This document shows, one piece after another, positions 34,901 through 47,415 of a stretch of DNA of 64,000 bases; position 1 is the first letter of the stretch, and the number at the start of each line of letters is the position of its first letter. Location of the stretch: contig CANPUZ010000035.1 in NCBI GenBank assembly GCA_947579665.1, positions 589,619 through 653,618 on the forward strand. Direction: 5' to 3'. A model generated the notes under the pieces. That model worked only from the letters and a program-made list of their open reading frames with translations, did not search any database and was not told the DNA's origin. A program made the position numbers and the translations under genes. Source of the stretch: Sympetrum striolatum. Its lineage: Eukaryota > Arthropoda > Insecta > Odonata > Libellulidae.

Positions 34901-37900
34901 TAAATGGAAAAGAGAAGGGGCTAATCACAAAGTATGTCATAATGTCCTCTTTTCAATTAGAAGAAATTTCAGGCATATTATGAATTTGCAAATTTTAAAT
35001 TACAGTAAAGGCAATTTATAGAAGAACATATAATAGAGAGTGCTTATTTACTAACACATAAATTTGGGATAAATAAAGCTTTAACATTGGTTGCACTTCA
35101 TTTTTAAAACTTTTTCTTCTCTATTTATAATCATTTAAAACGATCTGTGTTCTTGCAAACACCTAGTAAAACGCGTATTCAACATGTATTTTTTTTTGTT
35201 CCTCTAAAGAGGCTCATGCATCGAAAGCCAGTTCTTTTGGCACAATATTCCTTTATCTTTGTGAAACTACTACTCAGTATTGACAATATTGAAAAGTCTT
35301 GCCAACCGAAGTGAGAATTTTAGAAAGTAATTCTATTCATTGTTCCGGTGACGCTTCTCATTGATAAACACTTGGTTTCCGATTGGGGATTTAGGTCCAA
35401 CCCACGCCGCTGCTCGAATAAGAGAAGTCAAAGAAATGCACGATTTGCATAGAGTGAATGGAGATTATTGGGTGGCATAAGATTATCATTTGGATGGCTA
35501 ATTGTGGGCCAAAGGGGAGAAGTGTGAATGACTGCGGACGAGATTTATAATCCGAGCACACGCGTCCAAGCGCCATTCACATCGCTGATGGTTTTGCATG
35601 CGAAGGACTTAGAAAGTTCGAGTCCACGTAGTTAACCATCATTCGTTGATGCTAGGGTAAGTGTTTATACTCTTTCGTGTAGTTTGGTAATTGCACAGAA
35701 TTGAACCTTTGGGCAATCGTAAACATATTTTGGAGGACTACTTCCGCTGAAGAACGGTACTGTGGGATGAAGAGCGGAGGATAACAACACCTAAGACCTG
35801 CATGATGATGACTGTTTGTTGGTAATGATTATGGTGCGTTTAGTACCAGTTTTACCCCAAAGCAATGAAGAGTTCACATATTCATAATATATGTAAATTC
35901 TCCTTTTAAAGAGTGCTTAGGATATGCCGAATGAAGTACGCGCCTTATATCTCGAAAAATGCATTCCTGATTTTAGTACCTAAGTATATCTTTCACTAAT
36001 CTTTAAATACCATTAACTCCTTTTCTCTCACTAAAAGCTCAACCATCGGTTACCCGAATTCGAATTTATAATTAATTTCTGTCCTTATCAATCCTTCGTG
36101 AATTTTATTAGCTTTGAGATGAATTGTAAAGGATCAAAATAGAAAATTTTGTCTTAGATGTCAATGAATATTCTTTAAAATAAACGCATTTTAACACTTT
36201 ATTGAATTGATTAATATTTTACTCATGGCTTGCCTTATGCAAGGAATGCATTATTCTCACAATATTAAGCATTCATACCAAATACGAAATAAATTTTCCT
36301 TTCGAAAGAGATTTTTAACCTCGATAAATTTACTCTTTCAGAGAACAGCAGCAACATATTTACTGTTACATTTTGAACTTTTACCAATCTGCTGTGAAAA
36401 CCATTACGCGTACATATGTAAATCCTCCAAACAAATTGCGTGAAAACTGAGCATCGGATGGGAACAGTAAAGAATTTTTCCCACGCTATCAGCTAATTTT
36501 TACCAAAACAGATTTTTTCCTTTTATGTTTGTATTACTAAATATTATCGTGTCAAGATGGACGACTTAAATGCTCCCTCCGATATGGAAGTGGCTCCTAA
36601 TTGAAGGGCGCTCCACAATGCCTTCGTTCATGGCACAATCGACTGCCCTGTCATCACCCCTAGCGCGCGTCTTTTCGCCTCGCGGTAATTGATGAGGGCA
36701 ACAACGAAGAGAGTAGGTTTTTCAGTAAAGGAAGTTTGGAAAGTCAAAGAAATATTAACTACGAAAAGGTTTAGCGATTAGTAGAATTAGCGATTGGTAG
36801 CATCTTTCGAAAAAGTGAGAGATGTCTCAACCTATGATAATCGAGTTCCATCTCTCTTCTAACATAAGAAATATGTAATTATGGAACTCGAGGAAAATTT
36901 GGCCATTCATTGAACAGACTAACAATAAGAATCCTTATTATATTTATTATTATTATATAATAAATCCAAGTATACTCATTATCTGGTGGCAACGGATATA
37001 TACATCACACATTGGTAAAACTTTAATAGTCCTGCTCTAAAGACATTATAAATTGAGGGGAAACACAATATCTGCCAGGCATTTGCAGAACGAGGGAAGG
37101 AAACTCTCTAGAAAACCTCCATCCGATAAAGTCAAAACATGTATATTATCCAACATTGAAACAAATATTATCCCAAATTCAGCGTAACTTACTTACGGTA
37201 CACACTCGAGGAGAAAATTCCTCAAATATGTCTGCAGAATGTATATACCATATATTAAGAAATGAGACTTTAGCAATGTTAGTCCTTTGAGGGGGAGGTT
37301 CTATTTTATATCTATGGTAATTTCAGCTTAGGTAATATATTATACTATATGTCCGCATTTTTATTATTTTTAAACATTTTTTATTATTATGAGTCATAGT
37401 ATGGTACTAGAGTGCGGTGGTGCTTATAAGCAAGAATAAGAATATGGGTTAGATGGAAGATGAAACTTTTAGTCTCAATGTCGCCGAATAAAGACGGTTT
37501 ACTGTTATTTTTATGAATTTTGTAATAGTTAGTGTAAAATCAACCGTACAAATTATGTATGTATGTATGAGTATGATCAACTGGAATGCAAAGTAAATGA
37601 CAGGAGATAGTTACTCATGTGATAATTTCCAATAACGAAAGCGGTGTTATATATCAAAGGCTTCGAAAACATGTATCATAATTCAAGAAGGAGTCCTTCC
37701 GTATTTCGAAAATGACAATATGTATATTATTTCCAGATAACTACCTTTCCTTGAATCGTGGGAAAATCTACGTATCAATCTCCACCCTCCCAAGGGATCC
37801 TGCGAATGCCGTCGAAAAGAACAGATCTTCCTCACAGCCTCAGTTTAATTCGACTCAGCGATACGGAAAAAAGCACCCGAACCCACGAACGAATATATTC

Positions 37901-39660
37901 ATTGTTTTTCGCTCTCTTTCAGTTCTCAATATATTTTTACCACACACGTGGTGGGTGCAACAAGGGCATCTCCTGGCAGTATACTCTGATATACATGAGC
38001 ACCGCTTAAACGCTCTCGGATATGCCAACATCCTCGGTCCATAGACCACCAACCAACCATGACTATCTGCAGGATAAACACGGTCGCCCTCGGCGGAGGT
38101 AATTGTTTGCAATCGTTTGTCGCAACTCGTTAGATTGGGTTGTAGATACAATGTAAAGGAAGAGGGTTCCCAGGTCACTGAGAGGCTTGTGAAGGAAAGG
38201 AGTGCTGACAGAAGAGCGATAGAGGACCACTCAAGGGTGGGTGACAGAAGATTGCTCTCTCAAAGTCGGAGATAACTTAAGGAGTGGTCGAAGAGTAAGA
38301 GAAATAATCATTCGGCAAGAGTAGCTATCCGGAATTCAGCAAAAGCAAATAAGTTCAATTCTTTTTTCTGTCTTGCACCTTTTTATTCGATATTTCTTTA
38401 TTTGATTTTCACGACTATTCACTATTTCGCCTTCTTATTACGAAAAATAAATATATGATGCTCTTGATGATTGACAGTCAGAAATGCAACGAAAATCAAT
38501 CGCTATTCTTCACTAGAATCATTTTAAACACTTACCATATGAGTAACTTAACACCCACGGCCAGAAAAAGTGTTAAGAGCGCCATTTGCTGACGCCTCTT
38601 ACTGTAACATCTTTACAACAAGAGAATCACCGATTCTAAGCATTTGAGAACGGCTGTTAAACTGTGGCCTTCGGAAAGATTCAGTAAAACAAAAAGGAAG
38701 CGAAAGCGTGAGGAAAGAGATATTACGAATTTTGTGAAATAAAAGAAGAAAGATTCAACAAAGCTTGCTGAATCACCCGGCAGCAATATCTATAGGACGC
38801 AAGGATTAAATGTTTCCCGCATAAGATTATTCTGTGTACTTCCAGCCATATGGTTCAAACCATATGATAAGAATCTTATGAGACAAAACCAAAGGTGTTT
38901 ACTCCTCGGAAAAATACGAAGGAACTTTGGAGAGGGGATGCGAAACTGACACCTTGGTTATAAATTAATATAATGCTCAGCTGAAACTCAGTCGGATCAT
39001 TTGCAGGTATCTGCTTTGATGGTGTGATGTAAAGCAAACTTCACGAGTAGTGTTTTTGTGTAAGTCAAAATAATCACGTCCTAGAAGAGTGCAGTCTAAA
39101 TTTTTAAAAGTCGACATGGACATTCGAAATTATTTCCTAGGTCTAGTAATAGACAGACTATACGAAGAAACGCAAATGAATGGATAGGTAGTGATTATTG
39201 AAATGACCGTCATTAAATGCTTACAATTGGCTCGCTTCATTAAAGGGCTGCTATTGGAGAGCACATCTCAAGCGTTACTTGAAATTCTAAAGGTATTTGT
39301 TCCCTTATTTAGCTTTGCGGGCTATTAAAAATCTGTAAAGTAGAATCTTCATTACTCGGGATGGTAGAGACTAAAATGATCACGATTTTTAAAATCTCTG
39401 TTCAACAGATTTCCATTTGATCTTTACTAACGAGGATAATTCGATCACAGAATTCCGGTATAGTTAAAAATTCAAAACAATGAAGCAATACAAATATACC
39501 ACACATGCCGCATATACAGTGATACCACATAAATTCATATTTGATGATATTAACTATGATATATGTACCATTTTGAATGCAAAGTCAGCTGCGAGGAATA
39601 GTATGCGAAAATTAAAGTTTTTCCGAAAAAGTAACTTGATGGCTTGAATCAATTTAGTAA
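34901..39660. other. Mostly unique AT-rich interval, no gene recognised
   Basis: Short ORFs only. Two overlapping frames at 37,712-38,044 (plus) and 37,855-38,178 (minus, 107 codons) have no recognised domain and mutually shadow each other. An AT-rich dispersed repeat copy lies near 36,940-37,015. No promoter or splice-supported exon seen. Confidence 0.5.
36940..37015 (+). repeat. Short AT-rich dispersed repeat, copy 2 (partial)
   Basis: An ATTATTATTATA-like tract, then ATCTGGTGGCAACGGATATA. Shares the order of motifs with the copies at 30,560-30,725 and 52,555-52,660, but is shorter and more diverged. Confidence 0.4.
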
Positions 39661-39661
39661 A

Positions 39662-40164
39662 TCTATAATATAAAACAGAGTGTGTTTGTGGGTGTGTGGG
39701 TGTGTTCGCTAAAAACTCGATAACCGAGAGTCGTAAAACTTTGAAATTTTCTACTTTATTAAAAGTCTACCCCGCGCAGAGTATAGGTTACTTTTTATTT
39801 CCCTAAGGTTCACGGTTCGAACCCAGACGGGTCAAAACGTTTCCATAAGAAATACACGTAGAGGTCAGTTTTTTCGTAGCAGGGTTCATTTCTTTTTCAA
39901 ATTTAAATAAGAGAGATTGGTCCAAGAAAGTCGAATTAAGCACCAAAAGAAGGAAAATAGATTGAAATTCTTATTATGGTCGTAGAATATCGTTTTCGAT
40001 TCGAAATTGCTCACAGTTAGATAAAGCACGTGAACATTTTATCGAAATTTTGAGGTCGTAAATAACCCGTCCCCCTGACGATCATGGATATTGCTGATTT
40101 AGAGCTAATGCGTAATTCCATAAGAAGATATGGAAAATGAAAGCCCAGATACAATTAATGCTGT
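39662..40164 (+). mobile_element. Helitron-type 5' end, non-autonomous
   Basis: Starts TCTATAATATAAAACAGAG after a host A, matching the TC-start and A/T insertion style of Helitrons. A GT-rich tract follows, then a region ending near CCCGTCCCCCTGACGA. The stretch from about 39,740 to 40,120 is homologous, in opposite orientation, to 47,760-48,165, which lies upstream of a Helitron helicase relic. No coding frame. I find no clear CTRR hairpin end, so the right boundary is unknown and may lie beyond the satellite monomer at 40,165-40,420. Confidence 0.55.
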
Positions 40165-40420
40165 AAGATATCTATTATATATAATTCCTTCTCCGGATTC
40201 ATTCAATATATAGATACCCAGATAGATTCCCAGATAGGATACCAATTCACAGGCTAAAACGCAAGCGTAATTGATTTGATATTTTTACAGCGTATAGGCC
40301 CTAACGTGAAACCCCCAGGAAAAAGGTATTTTGAACCTCAGTGACATGGGTTCGATGCCTGAAGTCCCCAAAATCCCGATTTTTCCCATTTTAATGTATT
40401 GCTTTGATTTTCGGAAATTT
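40165..40420 (-). repeat. Orphan monomer of the B-box satellite
   Basis: A single F-type monomer with its spacer, about 19 kb from the main array. It retains CTTCTCCGGATTCATTCA, ACCCAGATAG repeats, a GGATACCAATTCACAGGCTA tail, ATGGGTTCGATGCC (core near 40,348) and CCCGATTTTTCCC. It is diverged from the array copies and ends at about 40,420 in TTTCGGAAATTTCCAC. Its position directly after a Helitron-type 5' sequence raises capture as one explanation. Confidence 0.85.
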
Positions 40421-41549
40421 CCACTTCCACTCCTCAGCCGTTTCCCATCCCCACCATCCCTATACCGCATTTTTCATTCATGGCTCTCGGAGGCCCAAAT
40501 ACTGGCTCGAGGTTTTATCCCACGGCCCCTTTAGTAGCAATGCGGTCTCCCTATGAAGTGAAGGGTCGGTCGCTGTAACAGGAAAAAATTAGGGAGGACT
40601 CTTCCCTCACAGAGATCCCTAACAAATGAATTGTATCAAATCAGGGGGATGTTATCGCACACTCTTCCCCACTTACCCTTCATTGCCATATCTCAGCAAA
40701 ATATCCTGATTCCTATCGCGAGGTTAATTCTTTTCTAAACTTTTGAACATAAGCCTACTTCCTTATCTCTTGTTTGGGTTATACTTCTTAAGGAATCAAT
40801 CCTACTGTATGCAATGCCTCCAAGTTATTTGGTTTCTTTGGCACCCAAGTATTGGAGCGATATCCCTCCGAGATACCAAATTACCTGTTTATTATTATAA
40901 AACGTATTTGGAATGAATATTACTAAGCAGGAGCGTAACAGAATTGTGAGAGGATGTATATTTTTACTCTATAAGTTCAGGAAGGAATCTAAGTTGACAA
41001 TATTCTATAAAGATAGAAAATTTAATGTTGACTTTGAGGAGGGATCAAATGACCTTCTTCCGTTTACATCATTCATGTGTTTACAATTTTTAAATTCCTG
41101 CATGAAATTCCAACCTCATGAAGATAAAGGCTCCGGAACATAGATGGTCGGTTAACAGTCACTCTTGACTATCGCCGCATTCATTGATTTCAAGCTGCCT
41201 TGATTCAAGTCAACAGATGATCGAATCAATTGTTTTTTACGCATATCGTAGGAAGTTATTGAACTGATTATAGTTTTAAGTAAGTATTTTGTTATAGTAT
41301 CTCACGTTTGGGAACTCTGCAGATCCAAGCGAAACTAAATATTTCCCAGGAGATCGTATTGTTCTGAAATTTATTGTTTCAGTTTAAAAAATATAAGATT
41401 CAAACTCGTGTCCGAGCTTTTTGCTTTTAAGGTTGATTTGAGCCTAATGAATATAAAAATAAATAAGAAAAAATAACTCGCTTCGATAATAAAATTATGT
41501 TTTCTTGCATTTCTGTATAATAAAATATATTTTTCTATTTAATATTGAA
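40421..41549. other. No feature recognised
   Basis: Unique sequence. A 76-codon plus frame at 40,913-41,143 has a protein-like composition (for example RKESKLTIFYKDRKFN) but no recognised domain, no splice support and no neighbour. I leave it uncalled. Confidence 0.4.
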
Positions 41550-42754
41550 ATCCGCCATAGCCGGTCCCAAGCCCGAATGCGAAAGGGAGAGTGGGAGGAG
41601 TCACTAAAAAACCAGGGTCCGTCTGGCTCCGGGTGATAGTACCCTGTGAGGGCTCCTGCTAAGGGTTACAGGTGAAGGGTATCAACGTCTTGAAGGCGGA
41701 TGAAGGCAAAAACCTCAACGGCAGATAAGGCGATGAAATCCCTTCCTGGAAGTGAAAGCAGCACTACCAGTATCAGCACAGTGCAGAATAGTTGAATCGA
41801 AATGGATTGTGACTGAACATTTACTGGCATGGTCGCGGCGATTTTATCGTCAGTAAAACTGCGATGTGGAAGGCAATGGAGACCATCACATTATTGATCC
41901 TTTGAGAGCATCATGGAGAAGTCCGTGAGATCTATTGTTGTTACTGATCATGGGCATCGGAAATCCAACGAAATCCTTGTTGGTCAATTCAAAGTTGGTA
42001 TGTACTTGGAACATAAGAACAAGACTGAAGTTAAGAAAACTGGAGGAAATAAAGAATGAGATGAATAAAAATGGGATAGAAATTCTAAGATTATGTGAAA
42101 CAAGGTGGGTAGGTAAGGGGGACTTTCATAGTGACATATTTAGGATAATACATAGTTGAGGAGAACGAACTAGAAGAAACGGTGTTGCAAATATTCTTGG
42201 GGAGAAATGGGCAAACTGTGTTTGCAACACATGCCATATGAATGATAGACTGATGATGGTGAAACCCAGCTCCAAGCCAACGGATACGGTAATCATACAA
42301 TCGTACTTCCCAACCAGCAAGGCAGATGAAGCTGAAATCGAAACTATGTATGAACAAATAGAAGAGCTTCTTAGGATGACTAAAGAGAAAGACAATGTTA
42401 TCATGATGGGAGATTTCAATGCTGTGATTGGTACCAATCTTGATAGTAGAATGGTGGGTAAGTTGGTCTAAGTGAAACTAATGGAAGAGGAGAGAGTCTA
42501 GTAGATTTCTGTGAGCAATATGAGATGATAGCATCAAACACCTTTTTTGAGGTTCCAAAGAGAAGAAGATACACAAGGGAGGCACCAAACTAAAGAAGGT
42601 CCCAAATGGATTGTATTTTTGTGAAAGAAAGGTATAAATATGCAATAAAATCTAGTAATAGCTACCCAGGCCCAGATGTGGATAGTGACAACAAATTAGT
42701 CATGGCTAAACTGCATATCAAAATAATAAAATTACCAGAGTTGGTATAAAAAGA

Positions 42755-42814
42755 ATTACCACCTGGCCTAGAGCCTACTTGTAGTCCTTACAATTAAATA
42801 AATAAATAAAAAGA
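42755..42814 (+). mobile_element. Tiny 5'-truncated retroposon tail in the LINE, 9 bp target duplication
   Basis: A 51 bp insert ending in AATTAAATAAATAAATAA is flanked by ATAAAAAGA on both sides (42,746-42,754 and 42,806-42,814). Removing insert and one duplicate restores an open LINE frame across the site (KKSWRLEKLKDLS). The insert reads CCTGGCCTAGAGCCTACTTG and GTAGTCCTTACAATT before the tail, probably the 3' end of a SINE or LINE. Confidence 0.8.
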
Positions 42815-42939
42815 GCTGGCGTTTAGAGAAACTAAAGGATTTATCAATTGATATTTAGTAAGACACAAGCAATTTAGCTAAACACTTTCAGGAAAGATCC
42901 AACGACCTAATAAATTAATCTGATGTGGCCAGCTCATGA

Positions 42940-43540
42940 CTTTCTACATATATAATATCTAGATATTTATCTAAGACAGTTTTGTCTAAGTCTACATTCA
43001 ATCTAAACTTGGAAGATATATTAGTAATTATTAAATTACTAATATAGATATAAAAGTTAATATTAGATATTATATTAACTTTTACTTCACAAAGATTTTA
43101 AATCATTTTTTTGGAATATGTTCGATGAAAATCGGTGAAATCAGCCTTTTGAGTATACTACAAGCACCAATATAGGACTGATAAATATCCAATTAATATA
43201 ATGGGCGATGAAAACGAAATCAAAATACGAACGAAGAGCAAAATAACATCTGATCAACACAAACGATTTACACAAATAAATACCACACATTTAAAGAGTG
43301 TAAACTTAAAAAGTAACAGAGAATAACGAAAATTATTAATATACAAGAAAGAAAACAAATAAAGAAGACAAATGGACTAAAAAAACAAAGAAGAAAACTT
43401 TTTAAAACCTTATCAATCAGTCAGAGCTCAATCTATTGCAAGAGAGTGAGCAAAAGACGCTTTGCACTGCATTGTTTCCATGTAAACAAACCCATAGTAA
43501 CGAACTAAGAAGGAAATCTTGAAGCTTATATGAAAATAAA
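42940..43540. mobile_element. AT-rich insertion in the LINE with two strong hairpins
   Basis: LINE-like coding similarity stops near 42,935 (NLAKHFQERSNDL) and resumes near 43,540 (KNDITNKCRLEKEKW). The intervening ~600 bp has no LINE similarity. It contains two adjacent palindromes with 11 bp arms: 43,019-43,044 (TATTAGTAATT arms) and 43,052-43,083 (AAAAGTTAATA arms). I found no clear terminal repeats, so it is an unclassified insertion. Confidence 0.5.
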
Positions 43541-44923
43541 GAACGATATCACTAATAAATGTAGGTTAGAGAAAGAGAAATGGACCAATTAAGTAGCCGA
43601 AGACATAGAAGAAGATTCTAAGAGAAGGAAACTAGACAAGGTTAATTCAAAAATAAAATCTCTGCAATATAAACCGAAAAACAAATCTACAGTTATGAAA
43701 GACAAGCAAGGCAATAAGATGATAAACATTGATGAAGTCTGTGATAGATGGAAACAGTACATTGAGAAACTCTACCAGGGTAAGGATATTGAAGAGGGAA
43801 ATGGATATTTTGAAAAAGATAAAGGAATGGAAGCAGAGAATCTAGGCACACCAATATCGAAAGAAGAGTTTCACAGTGCATTAAAAAACCTTAAGTCAAG
43901 CGAGGCTACGAGAATTGATGATATACCTGCAGAACTTTTAAAGAACTAAGTAGAGGAGGTAAAAGAAGAATTCTTCAAGTTAGTTAAATACTGTTATGAA
44001 AGAGGGGTGATACCTGAGGACTTTATAATAAGTAAAACAATAATCCTGCCAAAGAAAGGAAACGTAATTGAATGTAACAATTATAGAACGATTTCACTAT
44101 TATCACATGCCTCAAAAGTGTTAATTCAGATAATTAAGAACAAAATAAAAAGCAAAATAGATAATTACATTGGAGATGACTAATTTCGATATAGGAATGG
44201 GAGAGGAACTCGAGATGCAAGGTTAGCTCTCCAGCTGTTATAAGAAAGACAAATGGAAGTGAACAGGAAAGTATATCTAACCTTCACTGACTTGGAGAAA
44301 GCTTTTTTTAAGGTCGACTGGGAAATACTATTCAAGACTATAAAAAAATGCAGGAATAGATTGGAGGGATAGAGGATTGATACTTAAACTGTATCAAAAC
44401 CAAACTACAAAAATAATCATAAATGGAGCCGAAGTTGAAGCTAAAGCAAGGAAAGGAGTGAGACAAGGATGCCCTCTCTCTCTCAATATGTATTTAATTT
44501 ATACATTGAGGAAATTATAATTATTATGAAGCAAAAACGAAAGGACTTAAAATCAATGGCAATAGAATTCTTTGTATAAGGATTTCAGATGTCATAGTGT
44601 CAGATTCGAAAAAAAACATTGAATGTTAGAAGTTTTTTCTGTTGCCTTTATAAAACTTAAATTAAATATAAACATCACAAAAACAAAATTTATGGTTTCA
44701 GACAAAAATTGGGACATATCATTTGAGACTTATACGTAGTTTCACTCAGCACTTTTTATTTTAAAATTTACCTTCTTTCTCGTTTGGAACAGTTCACCTA
44801 TCAATGCTCAAATATTTCTATGATATGAGTGGATCGATTAGTCTCCACACCCCACCCTCCCGACTCTACTCTCCCACACCCCATCGCCCTCGTAGCGTCG
44901 ACGCGTCGCGACGCCCACCTCTG

Positions 44924-45040
44924 ATTGGTCGTATTTGACAGAAGTAGCCACGCCCCCTCCCGCACCCAGTGCGCCAACTCCCCCAAGACTCCACCCCCAA
45001 TTGATAAAATATAAAAGGGCACCCATCGCCGTTGGGACCT
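44924..45040 (+). promoter_or_regulatory. Candidate Pol II promoter: CCAAT, GC box, TATA
   Basis: In a GC-rich patch within AT-rich DNA: ATTGG (reverse CCAAT, 44,924-44,928), CCACGCCCCCTCCC (Sp/KLF/EGR-like GC box, about 44,948-44,961) and TATAAAAGG (45,010-45,018). Transcription would start near 45,040. A consensus splice donor follows 240 bp downstream. It lies just after the dead LINE at 41,550-44,745; a promoter inside an unrecognised LTR cannot be excluded. Confidence 0.55.
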
Positions 45041-45280
45041 TCTTGTTCCGATAGAGGAGCAATGAGTCGCAACTCATTCCAAGTGCCGCAGATACACCGT
45101 GAATGAATTCTCGCTTTTAGACACCAATATCTCCAGGTGATTTGAGAATTCTCCGGATCGAAGGTGAAGTCTGAAGATTTCTCTACAGGGGATAAGAGTA
45201 AACCATAGACACTGAGGAAGAAGAAGGCAGTTTTTTCCCCGACGAAGAATTTGCCAGAAATTTTCCAAAACGGCTCTAAG
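45040..45280 (+). other. Candidate non-coding first exon with splice donor
   Basis: From the predicted start near 45,040 to CTCTAAG/GTGAGTGT, a near-consensus donor (intron begins 45,281). It contains short upstream frames only (ATGAGTCGC near 45,061, stopping after about 14 codons). Next plausible acceptor: 48,824-48,826. The link between this exon and the coding exons is inferred from strand, order and splice signals. Confidence 0.4.
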
Positions 45281-45284
45281 GTGA

Positions 45285-46330
45285 GTGTTCCTCAATCTTG
45301 AGGGAAATTCCATTTTATTTTATTAGTCAGTTATCTTTGTCGGTTTGAATGCCAGACGCATTCTATGGAATTATTTTCGATTTGTCTTTGGAAGCTTGAA
45401 TGTCTCACAGACAAGTGATTGATTAAGCAAGAGTAAAAAAAAAGTTTTAATCTTAAATTTTTTTACTAATAGGGAAGGCGGTTGAAATATTCAGAGGCGC
45501 ACTTTCTTTTCCCTGTGTATGTACGTACTACAATTCCGTGTTCTTTAATTTCAAATATGATATCACATAAGCGATAATTAGCGGGGTGTGTGCCCTTATT
45601 CTTAAAAGGAAATTAGATTATTCGAATTTCGAAATTCGACTTTACTTTCTTCTTGCTATTGTTATTAAAACAGAACAGACTCTGTGATCATCAATTTAGT
45701 ACCCACCAGTATTTAATTGGCCCATTTAATAATTTAAAGTGACTCACTATAGTTCTTAAATTAAGAAGATACTGTCAACGTGAAAATACTAACCACGAAT
45801 GGGAACGAAGATTGAGTTGAGTTCCTAATATATTTTCAATATAACAATGATGTACAAATAGTTCTTGAGGTCGGTGAAAATAACCTCGAACTTCGTGATA
45901 AACATTTTAAGATTTTAGTTTTTACACACATAATGAATCATTATATCGATTTCAATATATGCCTTCACGGAAAGAATATTCAGTTTTAAGAAGTACAGCG
46001 AAATATTTACTATTATAATAAATCAGAAGGAAATGGAATATAATGTTTTAGATTAGCAGTAATTGATTTTAGATAACTATTATTTGGATATCTCCAAATT
46101 GACAAATGAAGTTCAGAAATTATTAATTATAAATCTCAACGAATGGACGGAAAAATGCATCAATACTTTGCAAAAATATTATGAGAATGTAAAATAAGCA
46201 TCTTCTCATGTTTTGCACCACTTCCTGTGATGTTTCCTCTTTGAAGAAAATTGTATTTACAATTGTTTCCGCGTTTGATAATTCGCATAAATTTGATCAA
46301 ATTGTATTTATAAAACTGTTTGTTGTTAAA
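45285..46330. other. AT-rich sequence, no gene seen (possible intron)
   Basis: No ORF or repeat recognised. If the promoter at 45,010 drives the exons at 48,846 and 52,936, this is intronic. Confidence 0.4.
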
Positions 46331-46334
46331 TAAA

Positions 46335-47415
46335 TTATTTTGAATATGCTCCAAAACTTGAATATTTCAAGCGGGCATGCAATTCATCAGCTGTTGTTGA
46401 GTGAGGCATAACCGGAAGCGTTTGCCTGAAGTCACCGGATAGTAACACTAATTCCCCACCAAATGGAACCTGATTATTTCACAAGTTTTTTTAATGTATG
46501 GCCTTATGCTTCCAATGGCTTATTGTGAGCCATTGTACACTCATCCCACACAATGATTTTGCACTCCTGAAGAACCTTTCCCATTCCTGAAGATTTTAAA
46601 AAGTTACATGTTGGGTTTTCTGTGAGTTGCATGCTCAGTGATAATTTAAGAGCTGAATACGCTGTTCTCCCTCCTTCCATCAACGTGGCAATAATGTCTG
46701 AAGAAGCAAGAGCTAACTCAATATGACCGTTTGAACGGATTTTAGGCAGGATCAAGGAGATTAAGAACGTTTTTCCAGTTCTATCGGGAGCGTCCAAAAA
46801 GTACAATCCACCGTATTGGTTGGCCAAAGCTTATGTGATGGCATCAAATGCTATCTTTTGTTCTAGAAGGAGTTTTGATGTATTTTCTTGGACGAACATC
46901 TATAAGTCATATCTGTTGTAAGATTGCTCTCTGAGCAATTCTCGAATGTTGCAGTGATGGACCGATTTGGTGCTGTCATTCCATTTGTGCCAAAACCTTG
47001 TCGCACATTGCAAGACAAAGATCCACAACGAAGATTAGCGCTTCATTGAATATTTATACTGTGAAATCCAAGCCATGATTTTGTGTTTCTTGGCGTATTC
47101 TTGGGTAGAATATCTTCGGTCGGTGTATTTCTCCGGCAATTGTGCTGGTTGTGACGGGGAAGATGTAGATAAAATAATTGCTAACAGCGTACGTATTTGA
47201 AATGGATTAGAAGTGGCTGATGAAACTTCAATTGACTTGCCCAAATGATCGTCGTTTTCTAGCAAATGAAGTGCCTTGCACGCACTACGATACATATTAT
47301 GTATTATTCGATCCGCTGTTCATAAATGTATAAATGATGTTGAACCACAAACGGTAATCATAAGTAACCGTAAATGAAAGCATTCATCGTTGTTCGGATG
47401 TACAAGCAATGTATA
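46335..47415 (-). pseudogene. Helitron helicase relic (PIF1-like domain)
   Basis: Read on the minus strand from 47,415 down: HPNNDECFHLRLLMITVCGS, then YRSACKALHLLENDDH and FQIRTLLAIILSTSSPSQP (frame 47,035-47,295), then GGLYFLDAPDRTGKTFLISL (Walker A, canonical GGTGKT changed to DRTGKT), ALASSDIIATLMEGGRTAYS and IVWDECTMAH (Walker B; frame 46,504-46,827), and near 46,450 GGELVLLSGDFRQTLPV. These are ordered motifs of the Helitron RepHel helicase. The Rep nuclease and the C-terminal helicase motifs are missing, and stops and frameshifts separate the frames. Confidence 0.88.

Larger units (their letters stand above)
41550..44745 (+). pseudogene. RTE-like LINE, near full length but dead (endonuclease + reverse transcriptase)
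   Basis: The 5' leader begins near ATAGCCGGTCCCAAGCCCG (about 41,565). The APE-type endonuclease starts near 41,980 with CTWNIRTRLKLRKLEEIKN, then CETRWVGKGDF and MMGDFNAVIG (about 42,405). A linker frame at 43,695-43,949 leads into the reverse transcriptase (NNYRTISLLSHASKVL near 44,070; LTFTDLEKAFFKVDW near 44,280; ARKGVRQGCPLS near 44,450). The catalytic YADD box is destroyed (RISDVIVSDS near 44,590). There are many stops (for example 43,947, 44,181, 44,239) and frameshifts. Total length of about 3.2 kb with EN and RT in one unit fits RTE. Two later insertions interrupt it (42,755-42,814 and about 42,940-43,540). Confidence 0.8.

Noticed and set aside
37712..38178. Overlapping frames of 110 (plus) and 107 (minus) codons
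   Set aside because: They shadow each other, have no recognised motif and no promoter or splice support.
42971..42990. Third hairpin (CTAAGACA/TGTCTAAG) in the LINE insertion
   Set aside because: Only five central base pairs are truly complementary; the outer bases do not pair.
44801..45077. Three overlapping minus frames rich in Gly, Trp and Arg
   Set aside because: They are shadows of the GC-rich plus-strand promoter region.
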